Assembly: GCF_014495845.1 (NCBI RefSeq)
Contig: NZ_CP061080.1
Coordinates: forward strand, 4,330,001 to 4,394,000
Reading direction: 5' to 3'
Source of the DNA: Aquibium microcysteis
Lineage (GTDB): Bacteria; Pseudomonadota; Alphaproteobacteria; Rhizobiales; Rhizobiaceae
Length of the DNA stretch: 64,000 nucleotides
How positions within the stretch are numbered: position 1 is the first letter of the stretch; every line of letters begins with the position of its first letter. The position numbers and the translations under genes were made by a program. Under the pieces are notes generated by a model, which was not told the origin of the DNA, ran no database searches, and was given only the letters and a program-made list of their open reading frames with translations. Shown here piece by piece: positions 16,537 through 25,261 of the stretch.

Positions 16537-17409
16537 ATGCAGGCTGACATCATCGGGATCATCGGCGTCGGCCTGATGGGCCACGGAATCGCGTCGAGCA
16601 TCCAGCGCGCCGGGCGCCGGATCGCTTTCGTCGACCATCCCGGCAACCAGCCGACGCAGGATCTCGTCGCCGCCGGGGCCGAGGTGGTCTCCACACCCGC
16701 GCGCCTCGCCGCGCGATGCGGCACGATCGTGCTCTGCGTCACCGGCTCGCCGCAGGTCGAAGCGGTCCTGACCGGCCCGGACGGAGTGATCGCGGGCCTT
16801 CGGCCTGGAACGGTGGTCATCGACTGTTCGACGGCGCTTCCCGATTCGACGCGCCGCATGGCGGCTCTGGTGCACGAGGCCGGCGGGCGCATGCTCGACG
16901 CGCCGATGACGCGGACACCGAAGGAGGCCGCGGAGGGGCGCCTCAATCTTCTGGTCGGGGGAGACGAGGCGCTTTTTACGGAATGCCTCCCGCTTCTGCG
17001 CTGCTTCGCCGAGAACGTCACCCATGCCGGACCCGTCGGCTCGGGCCACGTCATGAAGCTCGTGCACAACTACGTATCGCTCGGCTTCTCCGCGGTGCTC
17101 TGCGAGGCGGCGGCCGCCGCGGCGAGGGCGGGCATCGAGCCTGCGACCCTTCAGGGCGTTCTGGCGCAGGGCGGCGGCAAGGGCGTCGTGCTCGATCGGC
17201 TCACGCCCTTCATCCTCGATGGCGACACGGGCAATTTCCGCTTTTCCATCGCCAATGCCGCGAAGGACATCGGCTATTATGCCGCCATGGCGGAGGTGCT
17301 GGGCAGCGAGGCGTCCATCGCCTCGGCGGTCGCACGCGCCTATGCCGATCAGGTGGAGGCGGGGCAGGGCGATCGCTTCGTGCCGGAGATGATCGCGCTC
17401 CTGTCGTGA
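16537..17409 (+). CDS. 3-hydroxyisobutyrate dehydrogenase family oxidoreductase
   Basis: A 290-residue beta-hydroxyacid dehydrogenase with the NAD(P)-binding IIGVGLMGHG at residues 7-16, the substrate-binding DAPMTRTPKEAAEGRLN segment, and the catalytic lysine K174 in GSGHVMKLVHNY. In the usual DAPVSGG motif, SGG is replaced by TRT, so the substrate probably differs from 3-hydroxyisobutyrate. The ATG at 16537 follows AGGAG; an ATG at 16519 is less well placed. A 249-bp gap separates it from the ligase, so it may have its own promoter, though none is convincing. Confidence 0.88.
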   Translation: MQADIIGIIGVGLMGHGIASSIQRAGRRIAFVDHPGNQPTQDLVAAGAEVVSTPARLAARCGTIVLCVTGSPQVEAVLTGPDGVIAGLRPGTVVIDCSTALPDSTRRMAALVHEAGGRMLDAPMTRTPKEAAEGRLNLLVGGDEALFTECLPLLRCFAENVTHAGPVGSGHVMKLVHNYVSLGFSAVLCEAAAAAARAGIEPATLQGVLAQGGGKGVVLDRLTPFILDGDTGNFRFSIANAAKDIGYYAAMAEVLGSEASIASAVARAYADQVEAGQGDRFVPEMIALLS

Positions 17410-17482
17410 TCGCGCTCGCGGCCGGCCTGGCCGGCTGCACGGAACGACACCGGAGACATCCGGCGGCCCGGACTGGCCTGCC

Positions 17483-17749
17483 TCAGAAGTCCGTCGCGAT
17501 ACCCTTGACTTCCCAGTCGCCGTAGCGGCCGGGTTCCTTGCCACCGCGTCCGCCGAGCTCCCTGGGGAGAGCGGCGACCTGCGCCTCGTAGGCAAGCCGC
17601 CGCGCTTCGGCCTCCTCCAGCGCGCGCTGGGCTGCGGCGCTCAACGCCTTCGGCGCCGGGCCGTCGGGATCCGCGGGAGATCCTGCAGATCCAGCGTCCT
17701 GCTGCCTCGCCGTTGACGCGTTCTTCCGGTCTTCGCCGTCGTCGCCCAT
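17483..17749 (-). CDS. DUF1674 / SDHAF4-like succinate dehydrogenase assembly factor
   Basis: An 88-residue protein whose C terminus, RELGGRGGKEPGRYGDWEVK followed by GIATDF, is the DUF1674 signature shared with mitochondrial SDHAF4. SDHAF4 binds the flavinated SdhA subunit before it joins succinate dehydrogenase. The N-terminal half is polar and probably disordered. The ATG at 17749 has GAGAA upstream; a TTG at 17770 extends the frame but adds no conserved sequence. It diverges from htpX, a common arrangement in rhizobia. Confidence 0.85.
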   Translation of the reverse strand: MGDDGEDRKNASTARQQDAGSAGSPADPDGPAPKALSAAAQRALEEAEARRLAYEAQVAALPRELGGRGGKEPGRYGDWEVKGIATDF

Positions 17750-17772
17750 CGTTCTCGACCCGTTGCACAATA

Positions 17773-17801
17773 TTGAAGTGGCACCCAGCGCATACCATCA
17801 T
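17773..17801 (+). promoter_or_regulatory. Weak candidate promoter of htpX
   Basis: TTGAAG (17773-17778), 17 bp, then CATCAT (17796-17801) lies about 60 bp upstream of htpX. The -35 would suit sigma-70 or the heat-shock sigma-32; the -10 is poor. It is the best candidate in the short divergent gap. Confidence 0.3.
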
Positions 17802-17862
17802 ATAGAGCGGTTTGGACACCCTGCGAGCTTTCGCGCTCGCCGGCAGCACGGAGCCTTCGTCG

Positions 17863-18882
17863 ATGAACATGATACGCACCGCGATGCTGCTTGCCGCCAT
17901 GACGGCGCTCTTCATGGGCGTCGGCTACCTGATCGGCGGTTCGGGCGGCATGTTGATCGCCTTCGTCATCGCAGCCGCAATGAACCTCTTCGGCTACTGG
18001 AACGCCGACAAGATGGTGCTGCGGATGCATCACGCGGTCGAGGTCGACGAGCGCAACGCGCCGGAATACTACGAGATCGTGCGCGGCCTGGTGCACAACG
18101 CCGGCATGCCGATGCCGAAGGTCTATCTGATCCAGAACGACCAGCCGAACGCCTTCGCCACCGGCCGCAATCCGCAGAATGCCGCGGTGGCCGCGACCAC
18201 CGGCCTGCTGGAGCGCCTCTCCTACGAGGAGGTGGCGGGCGTGATGGCGCACGAACTGGCGCATATCCAGAACCGCGACACGCTGATCATGACGATCACG
18301 GCGACGCTGGCGGGCGCGATCTCGATGCTCGGCAACTTCGCCTTTTTCTTCGGCGGCAACCGCGACAACAACAATCCGCTCGGCTTCGTCGGTGTGCTGG
18401 TGGCGATGATCGTCGCGCCGCTGGCGGCCATGCTGGTGCAGATGGCGATCAGCCGCACCCGCGAGTATTCCGCCGACCGGCTGGGGGCCGAGATCTGCGG
18501 CAATCCGCTCTGGCTGGCATCGGCGCTCGACAAGATCGCGAATGCGGCCAGGCGCATCCGCAACCCGGATGCGGAGCACAATCCGGCCACCGCGCACATG
18601 TTCATCATCAATCCGCTGTCCGGCGAGAAGATGGACAACCTCTTCTCGACGCACCCGAACACCGACAACCGGATCGCGGCGCTGGAGGACATGGCGCGCA
18701 ACGGCCTGTCCGGCGGAGCCGCCCGCCGCGATCGTCCCGTCGTCGAAGACGGGAGCCCTTGGGGGCGCGGACGCGAAGGCCGGACCGAGCCGACGCGCGG
18801 CACCGCGCGCCCGGGACGCGGCTCGGTTCCCCGGACGGGCAACCCGGGCAATGAACGCGGGCCGAAGGGGCCCTGGTCTTGA
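17863..18882 (+). CDS. htpX: HtpX zinc metalloprotease
   Basis: A 339-residue inner-membrane M48 protease that degrades misfolded membrane proteins. Two hydrophobic segments lie near residues 5-45 and two more near 145-190. The zinc site is [12 protein letters not shown] (H130, E131, H134) with the third ligand E201 in [12 protein letters not shown]. The ATG at 17863 matches the family start. The last 50 residues are rich in Arg, Gly and Pro and look disordered, an extension seen in many rhizobial copies. The TGA overlaps the TTG start of rsmB. Confidence 0.95.
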   Translation: MNMIRTAMLLAAMTALFMGVGYLIGGSGGMLIAFVIAAAMNLFGYWNADKMVLRMHHAVEVDERNAPEYYEIVRGLVHNAGMPMPKVYLIQNDQPNAFATGRNPQNAAVAATTGLLERLSYEEVAGVMAHELAHIQNRDTLIMTITATLAGAISMLGNFAFFFGGNRDNNNPLGFVGVLVAMIVAPLAAMLVQMAISRTREYSADRLGAEICGNPLWLASALDKIANAARRIRNPDAEHNPATAHMFIINPLSGEKMDNLFSTHPNTDNRIAALEDMARNGLSGGAARRDRPVVEDGSPWGRGREGRTEPTRGTARPGRGSVPRTGNPGNERGPKGPWS

Positions 18883-20267
18883 GCGGCGCGCAGCGGCACC
18901 GCTCACATGCCGGATCGCGACATATCCCGGACGACGGCGCCGGCACGCCTGGACTGGCAGCACGACGCGCTGCAGCCAGACTGCTGGCCGCCGTCGTCGA
19001 CAAGAAGACGCCGCTCGACGGGCTGACCGACGACGAGCACGGCCACCCCGACTATCGCGCGCTCGACCCCCGTGATCGCGCGCTGGCGCGCGCCATCCTC
19101 GCCACCGCGCTGCGCTTCCGCATGACCATCTCGGCACTCATCGATCGCCGGCTCGACCGGCCGCTGCCTTCCAATGCGACCGCGCTCGCCCACATCCTGC
19201 ATGTCGCAGCCGCGCAGATCCTGTTCCTCGACGTTCCAGACAGCGCCGCCGTCAATCTCGCCGTCGTCCATGCGAAGGCCGATCCGCGCACCGAGCGGTT
19301 CTCCGGGCTCGTCAATGGCGTGCTGCGCGAACTCGCCCGCCGCAAGGAACGCGCGCTTCCCGCTGCGCTGGCTGAATCGGCAGACGCTCCCGCCTGGTTC
19401 GTCGAGCGCCTGAAGGCCGCCTACGGCGAAGAGGAAGCGGCGCGCATCCTGGCGATGCATCGCTCCGAGGCGCCGACGGACTTCACCGTCCGGTCCGACC
19501 CGGAACGATGGGCCGAAGCCTTCGGCGGCTTCGTCCTCCCGACGGGTTCCGTCCGCGTGCCGCATCTCGATAGGCCGGTCCCAGACCTGCCCGGCTTTGC
19601 GGACGGGCAATGGTGGGTCCAGGATGCCGCGGCGGCCCTGCCGGCGCGCCTGCTGGGCGACGTGGCCGAGCGACGAGTGGCCGATCTCTGCGCGGCACCG
19701 GGCGGCAAGACGGCTCAGCTCGCCGCGGCGGGCGCGAAGGTCACCGCCGTGGAAGCGTCGGCGAACCGCCGGAAACGTCTCGCGTCGAACCTCGCCCGGC
19801 TCGGACTCGAGGCGGAGATCGTCGAAGAGGACTTGACGAAGTACGCGCCGGCCGCTCCCTTCGACGCCGTCCTGCTCGATGCGCCCTGTTCCTCGACCGG
19901 CACCGTCCGGCGTCATCCCGACATTCCATGGACCAAGTCCGCCGAGGACGTCGTCAAGCTCGCCGGCGTACAGGCAAGGCTCCTGTCCCACGCTGCGGAC
20001 ATGATCGCCCCGGGCGGGTTGCTGGTTTTCTCCAACTGTTCGCTCGACCCCGCCGAGGGCGAGGACATGATCGCTGGCTTCCTCGCGTCCAGGACGGATT
20101 TCGTCCGCGATCCGGCGCAGCCGGGCGAATTGCCGGGCATCGACGACTTCGTCAACGCGGTGGGCGAACTTCGGACCACGCCTGCGGGCCTGCCCGCCGA
20201 AGAGCCATCCCATGCGGGTCTCGACGGATTCTTCGCGGTCAGACTCCGCAGGTCGGCAGGCACCTGA
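18879..20267 (+). CDS. rsmB: 16S rRNA (cytosine-967-C5)-methyltransferase RsmB
   Basis: A 462-residue RNA m5C methyltransferase with an N-terminal NusB-like RNA-binding domain (about residues 25-160) and a C-terminal Rossmann methyltransferase domain. The SAM motif is [15 protein letters not shown] (about residue 267). Motif [10 protein letters not shown] contains C337, and motif VI contains the nucleophile C387 in SNCSLDP, where Asn replaces the more usual Thr before Cys. The start is a TTG overlapping the htpX stop; no ATG in frame lies before the NusB-like domain, so a weak, coupled start is inferred. Confidence 0.9.
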   Translation: MSGAQRHRSHAGSRHIPDDGAGTPGLAARRAAARLLAAVVDKKTPLDGLTDDEHGHPDYRALDPRDRALARAILATALRFRMTISALIDRRLDRPLPSNATALAHILHVAAAQILFLDVPDSAAVNLAVVHAKADPRTERFSGLVNGVLRELARRKERALPAALAESADAPAWFVERLKAAYGEEEAARILAMHRSEAPTDFTVRSDPERWAEAFGGFVLPTGSVRVPHLDRPVPDLPGFADGQWWVQDAAAALPARLLGDVAERRVADLCAAPGGKTAQLAAAGAKVTAVEASANRRKRLASNLARLGLEAEIVEEDLTKYAPAAPFDAVLLDAPCSSTGTVRRHPDIPWTKSAEDVVKLAGVQARLLSHAADMIAPGGLLVFSNCSLDPAEGEDMIAGFLASRTDFVRDPAQPGELPGIDDFVNAVGELRTTPAGLPAEEPSHAGLDGFFAVRLRRSAGT

Positions 20268-20383
20268 CGAGGGCCTGAAGCCCTCGGGAGGACAAGCCTG
20301 TTGGTTCGGTAAAATTCGGTGTCGCTCTGAATCTTGAATCGGTTACAACAGGGCGCGGGGCCGACAGACGAGGACAATGAGTT

Positions 20384-22093
20384 TTGGCGAAAGCGGCGGA
20401 TCATTCCCCGCGCCTGTGGGCATTGCTTGCACGCGAGGCGTGGGCGCGAGCGCGGCGGACGCTGCGGTCGGGTCCAGCGTATCGCTGGCGCTATATGGGG
20501 CGCACCCCGGAACGGGTGCTCATCGCGCCGCCCGATCTTCGCCTGCCGGACGCACAGATCGCCATCGAGATCTACCATGGACGGTTCGCGCTTGCCGGCC
20601 GAATCATCGAGACCGGCGGCAATTCGCCTTTCGGCATGGATCACCCGCCTCTCCCCTGGCGCCGGTCGCTGAACAGCTTCCGGTGGCTGCGTCACATGCG
20701 CGAGGCCGGGACGGAGCTTGCCGCAGCCAATGCGCGGGCGCTGGTGTCGGACTGGATCACCACCAACAGCGGGCGTCTGGCCGGTGTCGCCTGGGAACCC
20801 GACGTCACCGCGCGGCGGATCATTGCCTGGCTTCAGCATTCGACGGTGGTTCTGCAAGGTGCGGAGTTGCCGTTCTACCGTTCCTTCCTGAGGTCACTCT
20901 CCTTCCAGATCCGCTACCTGCGGTCGATCGCAGGCGAGATGCCCGAGAACGAGGAAAGGCTCCGCGCGCGGATCGCCATCGCCTTCGCCGCGCTGTCGCT
21001 GCCCACGGCCCCGACCGCGCTGCGCACAGCCACGCGCAACCTTGCGCGCGAACTCGACAGGCAGATCCTCGCCGACGGCGGCCACATCTCGCGCAGTCCG
21101 CTGGCGATTCTCGAGCTTCTCGCCGATCTCCTGCCGCTCCGGCAGACCTACGCGAATCAGGCCGAGGCGCCGCCGCAGGCGCTGATGGGCGCGATCGACC
21201 GCATGCTGCCGGCGCTGCGGTTCTTCCGCCACCAGGACGGCAATCTCGCCCGCTTCAACGGCATGGGCGCCACCATTCCCGACCGCATCGTGGCGATCCT
21301 GCGCCATGACGATGCCGCGGGCCAGCCGCTCCTGCATGCACCGCATTCCGGCTTCGAAAGGCTGTGTCTGGGCGAGACGACGGTGATCGCCGACACCGGA
21401 CGCGCGCCGCCCTTCGACGCTTCGGGCGCCGCCCACGCCGGCTGCCTGTCCTTCGAGATGTCGTCGCAGCGCCGGCTCTTCGTCGTCAACGCAGGCGTCG
21501 ACAACCGCGGCCCTGCCGATTTCCTGACGGTGGCGCGCGCCACCGCCGCACACAGCACCGCCTGTATCAACGACACCTCGTCCTGCGGCTTCCTGACCGG
21601 GACGCGTCCGGTCGAGCTCCTCGGCCGGCGAATCACATCGGGTCCCCAGATCGTCGAATCGCGACGGATCGACGAGCGCGGGATGCAGGGCTTCGTGGCG
21701 CACCATGACGGGTACGTCCCGGCTTTCGGTCTCGTGCACGAACGCATGCTCATCCTGGCGGACGAGGGTGCGACGCTGGTCGGTCGCGACCGGTTCTATA
21801 CGCCCGATGGCGATCAGCCCCGTTACCATGGCGACCATGTCGCGGTGCGGTTCCACATCCATCCGGGCGTGGAGATCCTGCGCGACGATCACGACCGGAT
21901 CGCTCTGTCGACGGGAGGCTCGGAGGCCTGGATTTTCTCCTGCGCCGAGGCGAAGCCGGTGATCGAGGAGTCGATCTACTTCGCCGGCCTTTCCGGACCG
22001 CGCCGCAACATGCAGATCGTCCTGTCCTTCGACGCCTCCGAGACGGATGTGGTGCGCTGGCGCTTCAAGCGCATGGCGATCGGGAACGCCTGA
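20384..22093 (+). CDS. Heparinase II/III-family protein
   Basis: A 569-residue protein of the heparinase II/III-like family that lies between rsmB and purH in many Rhizobiales. The N-terminal two thirds are alpha-helical (toroid) and contain WRRSLNSFRWLRHMREAG; the C-terminal beta domain starts near SGFERLCLGETTVIADTG and includes HHDGYVPAFGLVHERML. Known members are polysaccharide lyases acting on uronic-acid polymers. No signal peptide is seen, so an exported lyase role is not supported here. The start is a TTG with GAGGA about ten bases upstream. Confidence 0.88.
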   Translation: MAKAADHSPRLWALLAREAWARARRTLRSGPAYRWRYMGRTPERVLIAPPDLRLPDAQIAIEIYHGRFALAGRIIETGGNSPFGMDHPPLPWRRSLNSFRWLRHMREAGTELAAANARALVSDWITTNSGRLAGVAWEPDVTARRIIAWLQHSTVVLQGAELPFYRSFLRSLSFQIRYLRSIAGEMPENEERLRARIAIAFAALSLPTAPTALRTATRNLARELDRQILADGGHISRSPLAILELLADLLPLRQTYANQAEAPPQALMGAIDRMLPALRFFRHQDGNLARFNGMGATIPDRIVAILRHDDAAGQPLLHAPHSGFERLCLGETTVIADTGRAPPFDASGAAHAGCLSFEMSSQRRLFVVNAGVDNRGPADFLTVARATAAHSTACINDTSSCGFLTGTRPVELLGRRITSGPQIVESRRIDERGMQGFVAHHDGYVPAFGLVHERMLILADEGATLVGRDRFYTPDGDQPRYHGDHVAVRFHIHPGVEILRDDHDRIALSTGGSEAWIFSCAEAKPVIEESIYFAGLSGPRRNMQIVLSFDASETDVVRWRFKRMAIGNA

Positions 22094-22176
22094 CGCTCGT
22101 CCCGCTCGATTTGTTTTAGGCGCGTCCTGTGGTAGGGCGCGATTTCCCCGACATCGCACGGAGACAGACAAGCGCC

Positions 22177-23793
22177 ATGGCCGTCGCATCCAAGAACGTT
22201 CCCGCGCCCGACCGCATCCAGCTTCGCCGCGCTCTGATCTCGGTTTCCGACAAGACGGGCCTGGAGGCGTTCGCGTCCGAACTTTTCCACCGCGGCGTCC
22301 AGCTGGTCTCGACCGGGGGTACGGCAAAGGCGCTCGCAGCCGCAGGGCTGACCGTCACCGACGTCTCAGAGGTGACCGGCTTTCCGGAGATCATGGACGG
22401 TCGGGTCAAGACGCTGCACCCGCTGGTCCATGGCGGCCTGCTCGGCGTGCGTGACGATCCCGAACACGCCGAAGCGATGGAGACCCACGGCATCGAGCCA
22501 TTCGATCTCCTGGTGATCAACCTCTATCCCTTCGAGGAGGTTCGCTTCGCGGGCGCGGACTACGCGACCACGGTCGAGAACATCGACATCGGCGGCCCCG
22601 CCATGGTGCGCGCCGCAGCGAAGAACCATGCCTACGTCGCCGTGGTGACCGATCCGCACGACTACGCGGTGGTGATGGCCGCACTGGAGGCGGATGCCGG
22701 ACACCTGTCGCTCGAGCTCCGCAGGAAGCTCGCCGCCAAGGCCTTCGCGCGCACGGCGGCCTACGACGCTGCGATCGCGAACTGGTTCGCCGAGACGCTG
22801 GGCATCGAGCATCCCGGCTGGCGCAGCGTCGGCGGCCGGCTGGCCGAGGTGACCCGCTACGGCGAGAACCCGCACCAGCAGGCGGCCTTCTACGTGACCG
22901 GCGACAAGCGCCCCGGCGTCGCGACCGCCCGCCAGGTGCAGGGCAAGCAGCTGTCCTACAACAACATCAACGACACCGACGCCGCCTTCGAACTGGTGGG
23001 CGAGTTCGACCCGGCGCGCACGGCCGCGGTGGCGATCATCAAGCACGCCAACCCCTGCGGCGTGGCCGAAGGCGCCACACTGAAGGAAGCCTATCTGAAG
23101 GCGCTGGCCTGCGATCCGGTCTCCGCCTTCGGCGGCATCGTGGCGCTGAACCGGCCGCTCGATGCCGAAGCGGCGGAAGAGATCGCCAAGGTCTTCACCG
23201 AGGTGATCATCGCGCCGGGGGCGTCGCCCGAGGCCGAGGCGATCATTGCCGGCAAGAAGAACCTGCGCCTCCTGCTCACCGAAGGCACGCCCGATCCGCG
23301 CGCTCCCGGCATCACGGCGAAGACCGTCTCGGGCGGACTGCTCGTCCAGTCGCGCGACAACGGTTCCGTCGACGACCTCGAACTCCAGGTGGTGACGAAG
23401 CGCGCGCCGACCGAGGCCGAACGCGCCGACCTGAAATTCGCCTTCCGCATCGCCAAGCACGTCAAGTCCAACGCCATCGTCTATGCCCGCGGCGGCGCCA
23501 CCGTCGGCATCGGCGCCGGCCAGATGAGCCGGGTGGACTCCTCGCGCATCGCCGCCCGCAAGGCCGAGGACGCGGCGCAGGCGGCCGGTGCGTCCGAGCC
23601 GGCGACCAGGGGCTCCGTCGTCGCCTCCGACGCCTTCTTCCCCTTCGCCGACGGTCTGCTCTCGGCCGTCGAGGCCGGCGCCACGGCGGTCATCCAGCCC
23701 GGCGGCTCGATGCGCGACCAGGACGTGATCGACGCCGCCGACGCGGCCGGCATCGCCATGGTCTTCACCGGGATGCGGCATTTCCGGCACTGA
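22177..23793 (+). CDS. purH: Bifunctional purine biosynthesis protein PurH
   Basis: A 538-residue fusion that carries out the last two steps of IMP synthesis. The IMP cyclohydrolase domain is N-terminal ([30 protein letters not shown]) and the AICAR formyltransferase domain is C-terminal ([17 protein letters not shown], the catalytic KHANPCG, and [14 protein letters not shown]). Length is normal for alphaproteobacteria. The ATG at 22177 precedes the usual [12 protein letters not shown] start; the frame is open upstream but not conserved. No purine riboswitch or PurR site was recognised in the 83-bp upstream gap. Confidence 0.97.
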   Translation: MAVASKNVPAPDRIQLRRALISVSDKTGLEAFASELFHRGVQLVSTGGTAKALAAAGLTVTDVSEVTGFPEIMDGRVKTLHPLVHGGLLGVRDDPEHAEAMETHGIEPFDLLVINLYPFEEVRFAGADYATTVENIDIGGPAMVRAAAKNHAYVAVVTDPHDYAVVMAALEADAGHLSLELRRKLAAKAFARTAAYDAAIANWFAETLGIEHPGWRSVGGRLAEVTRYGENPHQQAAFYVTGDKRPGVATARQVQGKQLSYNNINDTDAAFELVGEFDPARTAAVAIIKHANPCGVAEGATLKEAYLKALACDPVSAFGGIVALNRPLDAEAAEEIAKVFTEVIIAPGASPEAEAIIAGKKNLRLLLTEGTPDPRAPGITAKTVSGGLLVQSRDNGSVDDLELQVVTKRAPTEAERADLKFAFRIAKHVKSNAIVYARGGATVGIGAGQMSRVDSSRIAARKAEDAAQAAGASEPATRGSVVASDAFFPFADGLLSAVEAGATAVIQPGGSMRDQDVIDAADAAGIAMVFTGMRHFRH

Positions 23794-23852
23794 GGGTGGG
23801 GGCTCTGGCAGGTGCGTTTTGGGCTCGCCGCGCCTTGGCGATGGAAGAAGCC

Positions 23853-23882
23853 TTGATCCGGCCAGCCCTGCCATGATATTCA
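23853..23882 (+). promoter_or_regulatory. Candidate promoter of the wHTH-MNT/HEPN pair
   Basis: TTGATC (23853-23858), an 18-bp spacer and TATTCA (23877-23882) lie just upstream of the pair, in the gap after purH. The spacing is acceptable and the -10 fair. Confidence 0.45.
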
Positions 23883-23892
23883 GGCAATTGCC
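23883..23892. promoter_or_regulatory. Palindrome GGCAATTGCC, candidate autoregulatory site
   Basis: A perfect 10-bp palindrome starts immediately after the -10 and ends 18 bp before the ATG of a protein with its own winged-helix domain. That position suggests repression by the gene product; the site is short and could be chance. Confidence 0.4.
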
Positions 23893-23910
23893 AACATATC
23901 AAAGCAGTTC

Positions 23911-24564
23911 ATGGCCCGTCCGGAACGCGAGAGCGCCCTTCGCAAGCCCCTGACCGACGTCTTCGGCGTCGATTCCAACGTGCGCATCCTGCGCGTCCTG
24001 GTGCGGCATGGCGGCCCGCTGGCTGCGGCCGAAATCGTCCGCAGGAGCGGGTTGTCGCGCGAGAGCGTGCGCCTGGGACTGAACAGTTTGACGGTCGTCG
24101 GCATCGTGGAGGCGCTGGGGTCCTCGCACGCGCGGGTCTTCCGGTTCAGCGACCGCCATGTCCTCGCGCCACAGATCGCGGCGCTGTTCGAGGCCGAGCC
24201 GAGCCGGTTCGAGGCGATCCTCGACTCCATCCGGCGGGTTGCCCGAAACGACGCGATCCTCAGCCTGTTCGTCTACGGCAGTGTGGCACGTGGTGACGAC
24301 CGGCCCGACAGTGACCTCGATATCGGGCTCGTGGCAGCGCCGGACGATCTGTCGCCGATGGTCGAGAGCGTCCGCGAGGGACTTCGGGACGACGCGGCGC
24401 GGCTGGGCTTCGTCGCCAATGTCGTAGGCCTGGACACTGCCGACGTCCGTCGCCTGGCGGCAGAGCGCGATCCATGGTGGGAGAGCGTCAGGCGCGAGGC
24501 ACTCGTGCTCTCCGGCCGCCGGCCGGAGGAGCTGGCGAGCCCGAAGCAAGCTCCCGATGACTAG
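23911..24564 (+). CDS. Winged-helix plus MNT-type nucleotidyltransferase fusion
   Basis: A 217-residue two-domain protein. Residues about 15-85 form a winged helix (GPLAAAEIVRRSGLSRESVR, then a wing ending HARVFRFSD). Residues about 110-215 form a minimal nucleotidyltransferase with the Pol-beta-type motif YGSVARGDDRPDSDLDIG: G123-S124 and the metal-binding D135 and D137 are all present. In MNT/HEPN modules the MNT protein AMPylates and silences the HEPN partner. It overlaps the next gene by 8 bp. The DNA-binding domain suggests it also represses its own operon. Confidence 0.8.
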   Translation: MARPERESALRKPLTDVFGVDSNVRILRVLVRHGGPLAAAEIVRRSGLSRESVRLGLNSLTVVGIVEALGSSHARVFRFSDRHVLAPQIAALFEAEPSRFEAILDSIRRVARNDAILSLFVYGSVARGDDRPDSDLDIGLVAAPDDLSPMVESVREGLRDDAARLGFVANVVGLDTADVRRLAAERDPWWESVRREALVLSGRRPEELASPKQAPDD

Positions 24565-24973
24565 GACCGGACGCTCCCGGCCGGTCGACGAAGCCTACGT
24601 CTCAGGCCGGCTGGCGATCGCGAGAGCCTTTCTCAAGGAAGCGCGCAACAGCGATACGGTCGCCGAGGCTGGCGACATCGCCAATCCCCTGATGTCGACC
24701 ATCGTCACCTGCGCCATCGCCTATGCGGATGCGCTCAGCGCACGCTTTCGCGGCGAGATCAATCAGGGGGACCACCAGGCGGTGGTGAAACTTCTGCGTG
24801 CCGCTCTCGGCAAGGATTTGCCGTCCAGGCAGGAAGCCAACCTGCGGGCGCTGCTCGAGCAGAAGGACGAAATCCAGTACGGCGCCCGGGCGAAGACCCG
24901 GGCCGAAGCGGAGAGGGCCCTGCAGCGCCTTGAGGAGTTCGTCGCCTGGGCCGAAACCCGCCTCCTCCCCTGA
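24557..24973 (+). CDS. Small helical HEPN-like partner protein
   Basis: A 138-residue, mostly alpha-helical protein encoded directly after, and overlapping by 8 bp, the MNT fusion. The central FRGEINQGDHQAVVKLL resembles the HEPN core; an Arg and His are separated by seven residues rather than the R-x4-6-H of active HEPN ribonucleases, so nuclease activity is uncertain. Pairing, size and helical content support a HEPN/MNT toxin-antitoxin-like or nucleotide-signalling module; similarity to a named family is weak. Confidence 0.6.
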   Translation: MTRTGRSRPVDEAYVSGRLAIARAFLKEARNSDTVAEAGDIANPLMSTIVTCAIAYADALSARFRGEINQGDHQAVVKLLRAALGKDLPSRQEANLRALLEQKDEIQYGARAKTRAEAERALQRLEEFVAWAETRLLP

Positions 24974-25005
24974 CAGGCGATTGGCCTAAAGCGTGTCTCG
25001 GTCTT

Positions 25006-25222
25006 TCAGAACGGCAGCAGCGCGGGCCCGATGACGAACAGCACCCCGACGGGCGTGACGCCGAGGTGCTGGGCGTCCCGGGTCTACAGGTCGAAGGCTT
25101 CCGAGGCCAAGAAGCCGGTGACCAGCACGATCGAGTACGGGCCGATGAAGGTGGTCGCCTTGCCCGGCAGCGGGTAGAGGCCGAACGCTTCGGCGACGCG
25201 TCCCTTCGCGGCCGGCATCGCC
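25006..25222 (-). pseudogene. Remnant of an MFS transporter C terminus (UMF1/Atg22-like)
   Basis: Read on the minus strand this stretch encodes AEAFGLYPLPGKATTFIGPY and, after more hydrophobic sequence, a TAG stop (25084-25086) followed in the same frame by VGVLFVIGPALLPF and TGA. It aligns in order with the intact transporter next door (FGIYALAGRATSFLAPF, then its final hydrophobic helix) but differs at many positions. It is therefore the decayed tail of a paralogue, not a recent duplicate. No intact upstream part is present. Confidence 0.75.
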
Positions 25223-25261
25223 GTGGTCTCCCCGGGAACGGGACATTTTCACCAGACGCAA

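Noticed and set aside
22094..22176. Purine riboswitch or PurR site before purH
   Set aside because: The gap is only 83 bp and shows no purine-aptamer core or recognisable operator.
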